Shown here in pieces: positions 51,234-59,822 of a stretch of DNA of 64,000 nucleotides. Origin of the DNA: Variovorax sp. SG517 (GTDB lineage Bacteria; Pseudomonadota; Gammaproteobacteria; Burkholderiales; Burkholderiaceae_C); contig NZ_JABMJG010000010.1 of the NCBI RefSeq assembly GCF_013376045.1, positions 186,001 to 250,000 on the forward strand, written 5' to 3'. The translations under genes and the position numbers were made by a program. Under the pieces are notes generated by a model. The model was given only the letters and a program-made list of their open reading frames with translations, was not told where the DNA came from and made no database searches. The number at the start of each line of letters is the position of its first letter. The stretch's first letter is position 1.

Positions 51234-52531
51234 AGGCGGCGCAAGCAGGCCGGAACAGCCGCGATGGCGGCATCGCCTTCGCGATCGTCATCGTGCTGGT
51301 GGCGCTCAACCTGCGCGCCTTTCTCACGTCGAGCAGCCCGCTGCTCGAACCCATCCGCACCGCGACCGGCATCGGCTTCCATGCCGTGGCACTGCTGACG
51401 GTGCTGCCGATGTTCGCGATGGGTGCCACCTCGCTCCTCGGCGCGGCGGTCGGCCAGCGCATCGGACCGCGCGGCGGCGTCGCGCTCGGGCTCGCGGCCA
51501 TTGCCGTCGCCTGCGCCAGTCGGTACGTGGCCGGCGGCGCGGCGGCGCTGCTGTGGAGCGCCGCGCTCGCCGGTGCGGGCGTGGGTCTGGTGCAGGCGCT
51601 GATGCCCGGCGTGGTCAAGCAGGCCTACCCGGCGCGCATCGGCGTGATGACGGGGCTGTACTCCGCAGCCATCATGGGCGGCGGCGGCCTCGGCGCCATG
51701 GCCAGCCCGTGGGTGGCGCATGCATTCGGCGGCGCGCAGCCCGACTGGCACGCGGGCCTCGCGATCTGGGCGCTGCTCGCCGTCTTCGCGCTGCTTTACT
51801 GGCTCAACATGCGGCGCATCGAATTCACATCCGCCGCCGAGGCGCCAGGCCTGCGCAGCCTCTCGTGGCTGCGCTGCTTCACGAGCCGCCGCGCATGGCT
51901 GCTGGCCGCATGCTTCGGCCTTATCAACGGCGGCTACACCAGCCTCGTCGCGTGGCTGCCGCACTTCTATGCTCAGCAGGGCTGGACCGCGCAGCAGGGC
52001 GGATCGGTGCTCGCGCTGATGACCGCCGCACAGGTGGTCTCCGCGCTCGTCATGCCCGCCATCGCGCGCAGCCGCGGGCGCGACCTTCGGCCCTGGCTGG
52101 TGCTCACGCTCGCCGCGCAGCTCGCAGGCTTCTGCGCGCTGACCTTCGACGCGCCCGTGCCCGCAGTCGCCATCGCGGTGGTGCTGGGCTTCGGGCTCGG
52201 GGGCGCGTTCTCGCTGTGCATGGTGCTCGCGCTAGACCACCTGCCCAACCCCGCGCAGGCCGGCGCCCTGGCGGGCTTCATGCAGGGCGTCGGCTTCATG
52301 ATCGCCGCGCTTGCGCCCTTCGTCACCGGCTGGGTGCGCGAACACACTGGCGGCTTCACGCTCGCGTGGGCCTACCTCGCGACGGTCGTCGTGGTGCTGC
52401 TGCCGCTGATGCTGCGCTTCGATCCGCGCCGCTATGCCGACGCCACGGCGGGTCTTTTCGATGCGCGCGGCGCGCGGGCCGGTGCACCATCTCTTGTCGC
52501 GCTTGACGGCACGGCCACCAAAAAGGTCTGA
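51230..52531 (+). CDS. MFS transporter, CynX/NimT type
   Basis: A 433-residue inner membrane permease with 12 predicted helices. It starts at a GTG (51230) that overlaps the amidohydrolase stop (GTGA). ALNLRAFLTSSSPLLEPIRTATG (about 23-45) is the typical opening of the CynX/NimT family, which includes cyanate and 2-nitroimidazole transporters. A central loop (about 190-225) divides two six-helix halves. It may export a product such as cyanate-like or ammonia-related waste, or provide a second uptake route; direction is not visible. Confidence 0.9.
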   Translation: MKAAQAGRNSRDGGIAFAIVIVLVALNLRAFLTSSSPLLEPIRTATGIGFHAVALLTVLPMFAMGATSLLGAAVGQRIGPRGGVALGLAAIAVACASRYVAGGAAALLWSAALAGAGVGLVQALMPGVVKQAYPARIGVMTGLYSAAIMGGGGLGAMASPWVAHAFGGAQPDWHAGLAIWALLAVFALLYWLNMRRIEFTSAAEAPGLRSLSWLRCFTSRRAWLLAACFGLINGGYTSLVAWLPHFYAQQGWTAQQGGSVLALMTAAQVVSALVMPAIARSRGRDLRPWLVLTLAAQLAGFCALTFDAPVPAVAIAVVLGFGLGGAFSLCMVLALDHLPNPAQAGALAGFMQGVGFMIAALAPFVTGWVREHTGGFTLAWAYLATVVVVLLPLMLRFDPRRYADATAGLFDARGARAGAPSLVALDGTATKKV

Positions 52532-52536
52532 ACACC

Positions 52537-53031
52537 ATGTATCAGGAACAATTCATGCAGCGGGCCATCGCCCTCTCTGCACAGGCGCTGAGTGAGCCCG
52601 GCACCGAGCCCTTCGGCGCGGTCGTCGTGAAAGACGGTGTGATCGTCGGCGAAGGCTTCAACCACTCAGTCGCGCACCATGACCCGACATCGCACGGCGA
52701 GGTCGAGGCGATCCGCGATGCGTGCCGCAAGCTCGGCACGGTCGACCTGCAGGGCTGCGAGCTCTACACCTCGTGCGAGCCCTGTGCGATGTGCGTGGCG
52801 GCGATGCACATCGCGGGGATCGCGAAGCTTTACTACGCGGCTTCGCTGGCGCAGTCGGGCGAGGCTTTCGAGGGCGTGACGGTGGCGGCGCGGCATCCTA
52901 TCGATGTGGAAGCGTTGCGCGCCGAGGCAGGTGCGACGCTGGCGCAGAGAAGCTTGCCTGCGATGCAGAAGATGGATCGTGAGGCGGTGGAGGTTCTTTC
53001 GGAGTGGGCTGCGACGCGCAAGGCTCCCTGA
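52537..53031 (+). CDS. Nucleoside/guanine-type deaminase (CDA superfamily)
   Basis: A 164-residue zinc deaminase. The zinc site is complete: SHGEVEAIR (His53, catalytic Glu55) and SCEPCAMCVAAM (Cys83, Cys86). The length and motif (PCAMC) fit the guanine deaminase / tRNA adenosine deaminase-like group rather than cytidine deaminase. It lies 5 bases after the MFS gene and ends the operon. Two different deaminases in one unit suggest a substrate with two removable amino groups, or a pathway through guanine-like intermediates. Confidence 0.9.
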   Translation: MYQEQFMQRAIALSAQALSEPGTEPFGAVVVKDGVIVGEGFNHSVAHHDPTSHGEVEAIRDACRKLGTVDLQGCELYTSCEPCAMCVAAMHIAGIAKLYYAASLAQSGEAFEGVTVAARHPIDVEALRAEAGATLAQRSLPAMQKMDREAVEVLSEWAATRKAP

Positions 53032-53053
53032 GCGCCTTGCCCGCACGCGTCGG

Positions 53054-54424
53054 CTACTTGAGCGCCGATACCACCGCATCGAAGAACGGCAGCACTGGAA
53101 ACACGCCACCGCCCATCGGGTCCGTCTGCGCGCCCCAGATCACGATCACGACCTTTTCCTTGCGGTTGATGTAGATCTGCTGGCCCATGATGCCGGTCGC
53201 GTAGAAGGCTCCATCTGTGGCCGATTGGCCGCTGGGCGGTATCCACCAGAGGTAGCCATAGTTGATCTTCGTACCGGTGCTCAGCACTTTGGGCGTGCCC
53301 GCTTCCGTCACCCAGCCTGTGGGCAGCACCGGTTGCCCGGCCGCGACGCCGTCGTTCATGATGAACATGCCGAAGCGCCCGTAGTCGCGCAGCGTCGCGC
53401 TGATGCCGCTGCCGCCGATCTCCACGCCGTCGGGCGAGTCGAGCCACCAGTTGGCCTGCGCCTCCATGCCGAACTTGGACCAGATCTTTTCGGACAGGTA
53501 CTGCACCAGTGGCTTCTTCACCGCGTTGCGGACGATCTCCCCGGCCACCTGCGTCTCGCCGGTGCTGTAGTTGTAGACGGAGCCCGGTGTGGCCGCGCGG
53601 GGCAGCTTGCTCATCAGGTCCATGGCCGAGCCCGGCTTCTGGCTGATCTGCGCTTCGAGCAACTGGCGACGATCGGAGCTTGGATCGGTGTACGTTTCGT
53701 TCCACTTGGCGCCCGAGGCCATCATCATCACGTGGCGCACCGTCGCGCCGTCGTAGGCGCTGCCGGCCAGTCGCGGAACGTACTTGATGACCGGGTCGTC
53801 GATGCTGGCGATGTAGCCGTCCTTCACTGCCGCGCCGATCAGCGTCGACGTGATCGACTTGGCCACCGACATCGACATCCAGCGCGTCTTCTGCGTGTTG
53901 CCGTACTGGTAGGTCTCGTTGACGATCTTGCCGTCCTTCAGCACCAGCAGGCCGGCCACGCGATTGGTCGACATGAAATCAGCGAGCTTGTACGCCGTCG
54001 TGCCGACCATGAAGTTGAGCTGCGTCAGCTGCGTGGCGGCCATGGGCAGCGCATACGGCGTGCCGCCGGGCTCGATGGTGCGCGTGGGAAAGAGCCTGTC
54101 GATGTTGCGGTACGTGTTGACGGCCAGGTCTGGAGACAGGGCGCCGTCGTAGATCTGGCGCACCGTGCCGATGGGCTCCGACGCATGCGGATAGCCGCTG
54201 CCTGCACCCGGGTCGCCACCGCCGCCTCCGCCGCTGGCGGGCGGCGCCACCACGATGGGGAGGACGGCTCCGCCTCCGCCACCACCTCCTCCGCCACCAC
54301 CTCCTCCGCCGCCACCACCACCGCAGGCCGAGAGCAGCAATGCAGCCGCAAGCAGGGAAACCGGCAACGCGGCGCGCAACGGACGCGCAAATACGACGAA
54401 CACCCTCCGGACACTTTGATCCAC
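53054..54424 (-). CDS. Serine hydrolase (beta-lactamase family) lipoprotein with poly-Gly linker
   Basis: A 456-residue lipoprotein. The start is a GTG at 54424 with GAGGAG directly upstream; a longer ATG frame from 54508 lacks a signal-like N-terminus. The signal ends in LLLSAC (lipid Cys34), followed at once by 18 glycines, a short hydrophobic stretch and a second Gly run. The enzyme domain has the SxxK motif in SMSVAKSITST and a Tyr motif in NYSTGETQVAG; the end GVFPVLPFFDAVVSALK is typical of 6-aminohexanoate-dimer-hydrolase-like members. It is convergent with the deaminase gene, 22 bases away. Confidence 0.9.
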   Translation of the reverse strand: MDQSVRRVFVVFARPLRAALPVSLLAAALLLSACGGGGGGGGGGGGGGGGGGAVLPIVVAPPASGGGGGGDPGAGSGYPHASEPIGTVRQIYDGALSPDLAVNTYRNIDRLFPTRTIEPGGTPYALPMAATQLTQLNFMVGTTAYKLADFMSTNRVAGLLVLKDGKIVNETYQYGNTQKTRWMSMSVAKSITSTLIGAAVKDGYIASIDDPVIKYVPRLAGSAYDGATVRHVMMMASGAKWNETYTDPSSDRRQLLEAQISQKPGSAMDLMSKLPRAATPGSVYNYSTGETQVAGEIVRNAVKKPLVQYLSEKIWSKFGMEAQANWWLDSPDGVEIGGSGISATLRDYGRFGMFIMNDGVAAGQPVLPTGWVTEAGTPKVLSTGTKINYGYLWWIPPSGQSATDGAFYATGIMGQQIYINRKEKVVIVIWGAQTDPMGGGVFPVLPFFDAVVSALK

Positions 54425-54631
54425 GCGAATCTCCTCGTCTGTTTGTTGGCGATGGCACCTGCGCGCCACGGGCAGGGCATTGCACCCTGCCGCCGCGAAT
54501 GATCGCATTCATGCGCTCCGGCACCAATCCTGTCGTCGGAATTCACGACGATGTTGTTACTCACCACTCCGCCAGCCTCTGAATAGAGTGACCTCACGGT
54601 GCCATTCAAAGCGCGCCAAGAGGAGCTGGCA

Positions 54632-54892
54632 ATGTTCATCATCAGAAGCAGCGGCAGCAGTACGACGAAGCCGCCTTCCACCCGCGTCGCGCGTGCACTC
54701 GAAATCCATCGAAGCGTGATGGCGTGCAACGCGCACATCGCGCGCGGCAGCGAAACCACCCACGCACTCACTGCAGCGCTGATGCTGCCTTGCTACAAAG
54801 CCGAATTCCGCACCCTCGTGCTCGCAATGACCGCGAACGAAGAGCGCGAACTTAGGTACGCGCTCGATGCTTCTTGCGCGAGCGCCGCATGA
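54632..54892 (+). CDS. Small hypothetical protein
   Basis: An 86-residue soluble protein, MFIIRSSGSSTTKPP at the start, with an ATG at 54632 preceded by AGAGGAG at 7-base spacing, which is the best evidence that it is real. Residues 25-80 look helical and charged (ARALEIHRSVMACNAHIARG, MTANEERELRYALDA). I do not recognise a family. It lies between the divergent serine hydrolase and the patatin gene (189 bases away) and is on the same strand as the patatin. Confidence 0.6.
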   Translation: MFIIRSSGSSTTKPPSTRVARALEIHRSVMACNAHIARGSETTHALTAALMLPCYKAEFRTLVLAMTANEERELRYALDASCASAA

Positions 54893-55081
54893 AGAAGAGA
54901 ACCTTCGCGGCAATTTCCGCCGCTCCAGGTTTCATTCCGAAAGCTTGCGCGGCTTGCGGAATTACAGAGTTGGATTGAACGGGATTCCACTCGTAGCGGC
55001 AAAGATGCCGAACGCCCAGACTCCGCTTCCCCGGCCGGGAAGTCATTTCATGGAATTCATTTCTCTTGAAAGGAGTTGGCT

Positions 55082-56092
55082 ATGGCGGAAAACGCGAAAT
55101 TCACCATCCTGTCGTTCGTTGGCGGCGGCATACGAGGGCTGATGTCGGTGTCGGTGCTGAACAAGCTCTACAACAAGTTCCCCCACATGCTCGACAACAC
55201 CGACCTCATCGCGGGCTGCTCGACGGGGTCGATCATCACCAGCGAACTGCTCGCGGGAAAGAGCCCGTCGGACCTCGTCACCTTCTTCACCGAGCGCATC
55301 GGCAGGGGCGAGATCCCGTTCTACGACAAGATGAACACCGACCCGAAGGAGCCCGCGTACGACATCCTGGATGCCTACGGCTCGCAGTTCGCGCTCCACG
55401 GCAACAAGAAGGTCAAGGATGTCGACTGGAAGAAGGCGCTGTTCGTGACCTTCAACGTCGGCGGGCTCGAGGTGAAGAACTCCCTGCAGACGCCCATACC
55501 CTGGAAGCCGGTGATGTACACCAACATGGACCCCGAGCTCGGCGACGTCACTATCGCGAAGGCGGCCACTTCCAGCGGCGCGATGCCTGGGCAACTGGGC
55601 TCCTACGAAGGCAACGTCGACGGTGCCTTCTTCAACCACGACCCCACAGTCGCGGCGATTGCGCTGGCGGTGAAGGCGGGCTATGCGCTCGAGGACATCA
55701 CGGCCATCACTTTCGGCACCGGCTACATGCCCGACTGGATTGCCAGCGACACCAGGAACTGGGGTGCCGACCAGTGGATGAACGGCGTTGCCAACCCGTT
55801 CAACAACACGCCGCCATTCCTCATGAACCAGGCGAAGCCTTCGCCGGTGCTCGACATGTGCCTGAACGGCACTTCGACCGAACTCATGCCGATGATCGGG
55901 AAGATGCTGCTGGGCGAGCGCTACGTCAACATCAACCCGACGCTGCCCTTCTTCATTCCCGAGAACACGACCTACCAGCCGGCCATCGACCTGCTGCAGG
56001 ACAAGGGAAAGCATGCGGACACCGCGCATGCGGAAGTCCTGCTCGAGAAGTACTGGGTCGACCACGTGCTCGGCCCCGTGCGGACGGCCTGA
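55082..56092 (+). CDS. Patatin-like phospholipase
   Basis: A 336-residue lipid acyl hydrolase without a signal peptide. The oxyanion motif GGGIRG (about 15-20) is preceded by Val rather than the usual Asp. The nucleophile elbow is AGCSTGS (GxSxG, Ser at about 49), and the Asp of the dyad is in EGNVDGAFFNHDP (DG, about 181). The start is ATG 55082 with AGGAG 6 bases before it. It lies 59 bases before a ricin-fold protein gene with a matching AGGAG site, so they are likely co-expressed. Plausible roles are a secreted or contact-delivered effector, or a membrane-damaging defence enzyme. Confidence 0.92.
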   Translation: MAENAKFTILSFVGGGIRGLMSVSVLNKLYNKFPHMLDNTDLIAGCSTGSIITSELLAGKSPSDLVTFFTERIGRGEIPFYDKMNTDPKEPAYDILDAYGSQFALHGNKKVKDVDWKKALFVTFNVGGLEVKNSLQTPIPWKPVMYTNMDPELGDVTIAKAATSSGAMPGQLGSYEGNVDGAFFNHDPTVAAIALAVKAGYALEDITAITFGTGYMPDWIASDTRNWGADQWMNGVANPFNNTPPFLMNQAKPSPVLDMCLNGTSTELMPMIGKMLLGERYVNINPTLPFFIPENTTYQPAIDLLQDKGKHADTAHAEVLLEKYWVDHVLGPVRTA

Positions 56093-56151
56093 GCCGCATC
56101 CACCCATACCGAGCAAACGCTCCAACGCATTCCCGGAAAGGAGAAACGACG

Positions 56152-56697
56152 ATGTCGATCACCGCAACAAAGGGTGCAGCACCGAAGGCAGCATCCGGCA
56201 CTTCCACGGGCGAACTGAACCTCGGGCCGTACTACATCCAATACCTGCCCGGCAACCACTACGTGCTGGACGTGAACGGAAACAACACCGCCAAGGGCAC
56301 GGAAGTCATCGGGTACACGGTCAACCTGCCGGAAACCGGCAACCAGCAGTGGCTGTTCGTTCCTGCGGGGCCGCAGGCGCCGGGCTGGTGGTATCTGCAG
56401 ACACTGATGGGCACCGAGTACGTCATGACCCTGCAGCCCCACGCCACCACCGGCGCGGGCCCGGTGGTGATGCAGCCCAAGGCACTGGGCGACCTCGACA
56501 CCCAGCTCTGGAGCCTGCTGGCTACCGAGGTGCCTGGCTACTGGTACATACAGAGCAAGTACGGGGCGAGCAACTCGCAGACGCCGGTGGTCATCGGGCT
56601 TACCAGCGACACCTCGGCTGCGAGTGCCGTTGCAAACCCGCTGAGCTTCACCGGGTTTGCGGCACAGGCCTGGGGGTTCAAGCCCGTGTACTGGTAG
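56152..56697 (+). CDS. Ricin-type beta-trefoil lectin-like protein
   Basis: A 181-residue protein with three repeats of a beta-trefoil lectin fold. Each repeat ends in a QxW-like motif: NQQWLFVP, TQLWSLLA and AQAWGFKPVYW. The repeats also share G-x-Y-x-I/L-x-S-like strand starts (YYIQYLPGNHYVLDV, WWYLQTLMGTEYVMTL, YWYIQSKYG). There is no signal peptide; the first 25 residues are a low-complexity Ala/Thr/Ser stretch. The family binds sugars. GGAAAGGAGA precedes the ATG at 56152. It probably acts together with the patatin encoded just upstream, for example as its targeting partner. Confidence 0.85.
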   Translation: MSITATKGAAPKAASGTSTGELNLGPYYIQYLPGNHYVLDVNGNNTAKGTEVIGYTVNLPETGNQQWLFVPAGPQAPGWWYLQTLMGTEYVMTLQPHATTGAGPVVMQPKALGDLDTQLWSLLATEVPGYWYIQSKYGASNSQTPVVIGLTSDTSAASAVANPLSFTGFAAQAWGFKPVYW

Positions 56698-56727
56698 GGG
56701 AGGAGACCGGCGGCCGGCCTGCCGTTG

Positions 56728-57543
56728 TCAGTCCCAGGCCGGCGACAGACCGGCCGGGTCCGTCAGCCGCTCATTGCGGTCGAGCGCCGCAATCTGTGCC
56801 ATCTCCGCGTCCGACAGCTTCAGCCGCAGCGCCTTCAGATTGCCTTCGAGGTTCGCGCGCTTGGTGGACGACGGAATCACCGCATAGCCCAGCTGCATCG
56901 CCCAGGCCAGCACCACCTGCGCGGTGGTCGCGCCGTGCGCCTTGGCAATCGCCTCGACGACCGGGTCGTTCAGCACCTTGCCGTATGCCAGCGTCATGTA
57001 AGACGTGATGTGGATGCCTTGGCTCTTCGCGAATTCGGCCACCTTGCGGTTCTGCAGGTAGGGGTGCAGCTCGATCTGGTTGGTGGCGATGTTCTGCGCG
57101 CCCACGGCCGCGATGGCTTCCTTCATCAGCGCGATGTTGAAGTTCGACACGCCGATGTGCTTCGTCAGCCCCTGCGCCCTGGCCTCGGCCAGCGCGCCCA
57201 CGAACTCGGCCACCGGCACAGCGTTGCCGGGCGAGGGCCAGTGGATCAGCGTCAGGTCGACATAGTCCGTGCGCAGCTTCGCGAGGCTTTCCTTCAGGCT
57301 GGGCACCAGCTTGTCTTTGGCGTAGTTGTCGGTCCAGATCTTGGTGGTGATGAAGAGGCTTTCGCGCGCGACGCCGCTTTCGGCAATCGCCTGGCCCACC
57401 TCGGCCTCGTTGCCGTAGATCTGCGCCGTGTCGATGGCGCGGTAGCCCACGTCGAGGCCGTTCTTCACCGAGTCGATGACCACCTGGCCCTTCAGGCGGA
57501 AGGTGCCTAGGCCGAAGGCGGGAATGGGGTTGTGCGTGTTCAT
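56728..57543 (-). CDS. Aldo/keto reductase (DkgB-like)
   Basis: A 271-residue NADPH-dependent reductase with a TIM-barrel fold. The catalytic Tyr and Asp are in YRAIDTAQIYGNEAEVG (about 36-52), the Lys in FITTKIWTDN and the His in LTLIHWPSP. IPSSTKRANLEGNL near 230 binds the cofactor phosphate. The start at 57543 (MNTHNPIPAFGLGTF) is typical of DkgB, with AGGACAACACC before it. It lies 59 bases after the MFS gene and may be co-transcribed with it. Substrates are likely 2,5-diketogluconate-like or small aldehydes. Confidence 0.93.
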   Translation of the reverse strand: MNTHNPIPAFGLGTFRLKGQVVIDSVKNGLDVGYRAIDTAQIYGNEAEVGQAIAESGVARESLFITTKIWTDNYAKDKLVPSLKESLAKLRTDYVDLTLIHWPSPGNAVPVAEFVGALAEARAQGLTKHIGVSNFNIALMKEAIAAVGAQNIATNQIELHPYLQNRKVAEFAKSQGIHITSYMTLAYGKVLNDPVVEAIAKAHGATTAQVVLAWAMQLGYAVIPSSTKRANLEGNLKALRLKLSDAEMAQIAALDRNERLTDPAGLSPAWD

Positions 57544-57602
57544 GGTGTTGTCCTTGTGCATTGAAAAGCGAAGAGGAAAGAAAGAAGAAGGAAAGGCAGC
57601 GC

Positions 57603-58805
57603 TCAATGCCCGGCCGGCACCGGCCCCGAGGCGCGAACCGGAATGCCCGCGCGGCGGTCGAGCGTTCCGCTCCATTGCGTGAGGGCCAGCGACACCAGCA
57701 CCACCAGCGCACCGATCCACGGCGTGTGCATCAGCCCCAGGTGCGTCACGATCAGCCCACCGGCCCAGGCCGCGCCGGCAATGCCCAGGTTGAAGGCCGC
57801 GATGTTCAGGCCCGAGGCCACGTCCACCGCCTGCGGCGTGAAGCGCTCGGCCTGCTTCACCACGTACACCTGCAGCCCCGGCACGTTACCGAAAGCCACC
57901 GCACCCCACATCAGCACCGCCAGCAGCGCCAGCCACTTGTGCGGCGCCGCGAAGTTGAACAGCAGCAGCACCGCGGCCAGCAGCGCGAAGATGATCTTCA
58001 GCGCCGGAATCGGGCCCTTGCGGTCGGCCAGCTTGCCGCCCCAGATGTTGCCCACCGCCACCGACACACCGTAAACCAGCATCACCCAGCCCACCGCGCC
58101 GGCGCTGAAGCCCGACACCTCCGTGAGGATCGGTGCGAGGAACGTGAACGGAATGAACGAGCCGCCATAGCCGATGGCCGTCTTCGCATACACCAGCAGC
58201 AGGCGCGGCTCGGCCAGCACCTTGGCCTGCTGCGCCAGCGAGGCCGGCGGCGTGTGGCGGATGTTGCCGGGCACGAAGACCCAGCTGCCGACGAAGGCGA
58301 TAACGCCCAGCGCAGACACGGCCAGGAAAGTCTCGCGCCAGCCGAAGTGCTGCCCGATGAACGTACCCAGCGGCACGCCCGTGACCAGCGCCACCGTGAG
58401 GCCCGTGAACATGATCGCGATGGCGCTCGCCGCCTTTTCCTTCGGCACCAGGCCGGTGGCAATCGTCGAGCCGATCGAGAAGAACACCCCGTGCGCCAGC
58501 CCCGTGAGCACGCGGGCGGCAATCAGCGATTCATAGCTCGGCGCCTTCCACGCCAGCAGATTGCCGAGCGTGAACAGCGCCATCAGCCCGAGCAGCAGCG
58601 CCTTGCGCGGCAGCTTGCCCGTGAGCGCGGTGAGCACCGGCGCGCCGATGGCGACGCCCAGCGCATAGAGGCTGACCAGCAGTCCGGCGGAGGGGAGGCC
58701 GATGTGGAGGTCGGCTGCGACTGTGGGGATGAGGCCAACGATGACGAACTCTGTCGTTCCGATGGCGAAGGCGCTGAGGGTTAGCGCGAGTAGGGCGATG
58801 GGCAT
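57603..58805 (-). CDS. MFS transporter, sugar/drug efflux type
   Basis: A 400-residue permease with 12 helices, opening MPIALLALTLSAFAIGTTEFVIVGLIPTVA, the hallmark of the AraJ/SotB-like DHA1 group (GTTEFVxxGLLP). The A-like motif in the 2-3 loop is LTGKLPRKALLLG. Such pumps expel sugars or antibiotics. The gene is followed by the aldo/keto reductase. A 9-bp inverted repeat about 70 bases upstream (58877-58903) is a likely regulator site. The neighbouring AT-rich island starts just beyond it. Confidence 0.92.
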   Translation of the reverse strand: MPIALLALTLSAFAIGTTEFVIVGLIPTVAADLHIGLPSAGLLVSLYALGVAIGAPVLTALTGKLPRKALLLGLMALFTLGNLLAWKAPSYESLIAARVLTGLAHGVFFSIGSTIATGLVPKEKAASAIAIMFTGLTVALVTGVPLGTFIGQHFGWRETFLAVSALGVIAFVGSWVFVPGNIRHTPPASLAQQAKVLAEPRLLLVYAKTAIGYGGSFIPFTFLAPILTEVSGFSAGAVGWVMLVYGVSVAVGNIWGGKLADRKGPIPALKIIFALLAAVLLLFNFAAPHKWLALLAVLMWGAVAFGNVPGLQVYVVKQAERFTPQAVDVASGLNIAAFNLGIAGAAWAGGLIVTHLGLMHTPWIGALVVLVSLALTQWSGTLDRRAGIPVRASGPVPAGH

Positions 58806-58876
58806 GAGGCACTCCTTCTGGGATGGGGAGGAGTGTCTTGCGGTTACCTTTGCGGATAAATGGGGGCTGGAACATT

Positions 58877-58903
58877 AGATAGTTGCGTTGAAGTCAACTA
58901 TCT
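58877..58903. promoter_or_regulatory. Inverted repeat upstream of the MFS gene, at island edge
   Basis: AGATAGTTG (58877-58885) and CAACTATCT (58895-58903) form a perfect 9-bp inverted repeat around a 9-base spacer, which itself contains part of a smaller palindrome (GTTGA-AG-TCAAC, 58887-58898). It lies in the promoter region of the MFS gene, so an operator for an HxlR- or TetR-like regulator is likely. No T-run follows on the minus strand, so it is not a terminator of the island's genes. Confidence 0.55.
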
Positions 58904-58982
58904 TTACTCTCAATAAGACAAATCAGCGGTATCGTGCTTTTTCTGCGACCTACGAAGAGAATTTCGACCGCAAAAGATTGAC

Positions 58983-59822
58983 TCAATTGAGGTCGTTGCT
59001 AATGCCGGGGACATTGCGCGCCAGCAAAATCAATAGCCGCTCGATTGCTATATTTGATGAGAACTCTTTGATGCCTTTGAAATTGTTGACAGACCAAGCA
59101 ATCAAGTGTACGAAATCGTGACCTCTTGAGTGATGCCTGCAGTCATCACCAAACTTCTGCATCCAATTTGTCGAGGTTGCCATGAATTCTTTTTCTATTT
59201 TTCCATGGCCGTTCGTGCGTAGCGTGTTGCTTGCGTAGCGGGTTAGATCAAATGAAATAATCCCATCTTTGATTGATAGATATTTGTCATAGGGGAGCCA
59301 CTTGAGATTGAGTTCTAGTTGCTTGTCTGAGAGTCTCAGTGCATATAAGTCGCAAAGCACGCTGCACAACGATTTGCAATAGGCCTCGAAGTCGTTTATC
59401 TTTGCGTTACTTGCTGTAAACAAAATTTCACGCAAAACCTCTTCGGTTAAAAGGTGAAGCTCGAGCGTGCAAAAGGTGGTCCAATTCAGCCGTTTTATAT
59501 TACGAACTTCTTCTAGCCAAAAATCTAAGTCTGTGTCTACGAGGCATCGATATGCACATTCATTCGCTATCTCTTCAAGCTCGGTAGCCAGTGCAATTAC
59601 TCTTTGTTTGTTGCCCGTAGTTAGGCCGAGTGCAGTTAGTAATTTATTTGGAATATCTACGGTTTCTATTTCATAGATTGTTCTTGATTTGGAATTACTT
59701 CCGGCAAGATGGCTCGTTAGCACTTCTTTGTCAAAAAATCCCTCTACATAAACGTCGTCAAGCTCTGGCTCGAGTTCGTATCGCGCCTTAAGTTCTTCGA
59801 TGGAGCGAGTTTCAATTGTCAT
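58983..59822 (-). CDS. DUF4435 TOPRIM-like nuclease, AriB-like (PARIS effector)
   Basis: A 279-residue protein, AT-rich against the GC-rich flanks. The N-terminal segment DVYVEGFFDKEVLTSHL contains Glu27 and Asp31 in the VEGxxD pattern, which matches the TOPRIM-like DUF4435 active site; in AriB of PARIS the essential glutamate is at almost the same place. The rest is mainly helical, with RYASNTLRTNGHGKIEKEFMAT near the C-terminal third. The start at 59822 overlaps the stop of the ATPase gene (ATGA). DUF4435 partnered with an AAA15 ATPase defines PARIS, in which the ATPase releases the nuclease upon sensing a phage anti-restriction protein. Other ATPase/DUF4435 pairs exist, so the match is not certain. 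Confidence 0.82.
   Translation of the reverse strand: MTIETRSIEELKARYELEPELDDVYVEGFFDKEVLTSHLAGSNSKSRTIYEIETVDIPNKLLTALGLTTGNKQRVIALATELEEIANECAYRCLVDTDLDFWLEEVRNIKRLNWTTFCTLELHLLTEEVLREILFTASNAKINDFEAYCKSLCSVLCDLYALRLSDKQLELNLKWLPYDKYLSIKDGIISFDLTRYASNTLRTNGHGKIEKEFMATSTNWMQKFGDDCRHHSRGHDFVHLIAWSVNNFKGIKEFSSNIAIERLLILLARNVPGISNDLN

Noticed and set aside
54241..54330. CRISPR-like repetition
   Set aside because: It is the GGN codon run of the poly-Gly segment in the serine hydrolase; there are no spacers and direct repeats.
58877..58903. Inverted repeat as terminator of the PARIS-like operon
   Set aside because: The stem is not followed by a T-run on the minus strand and it sits in the MFS promoter region, so an operator is more likely.
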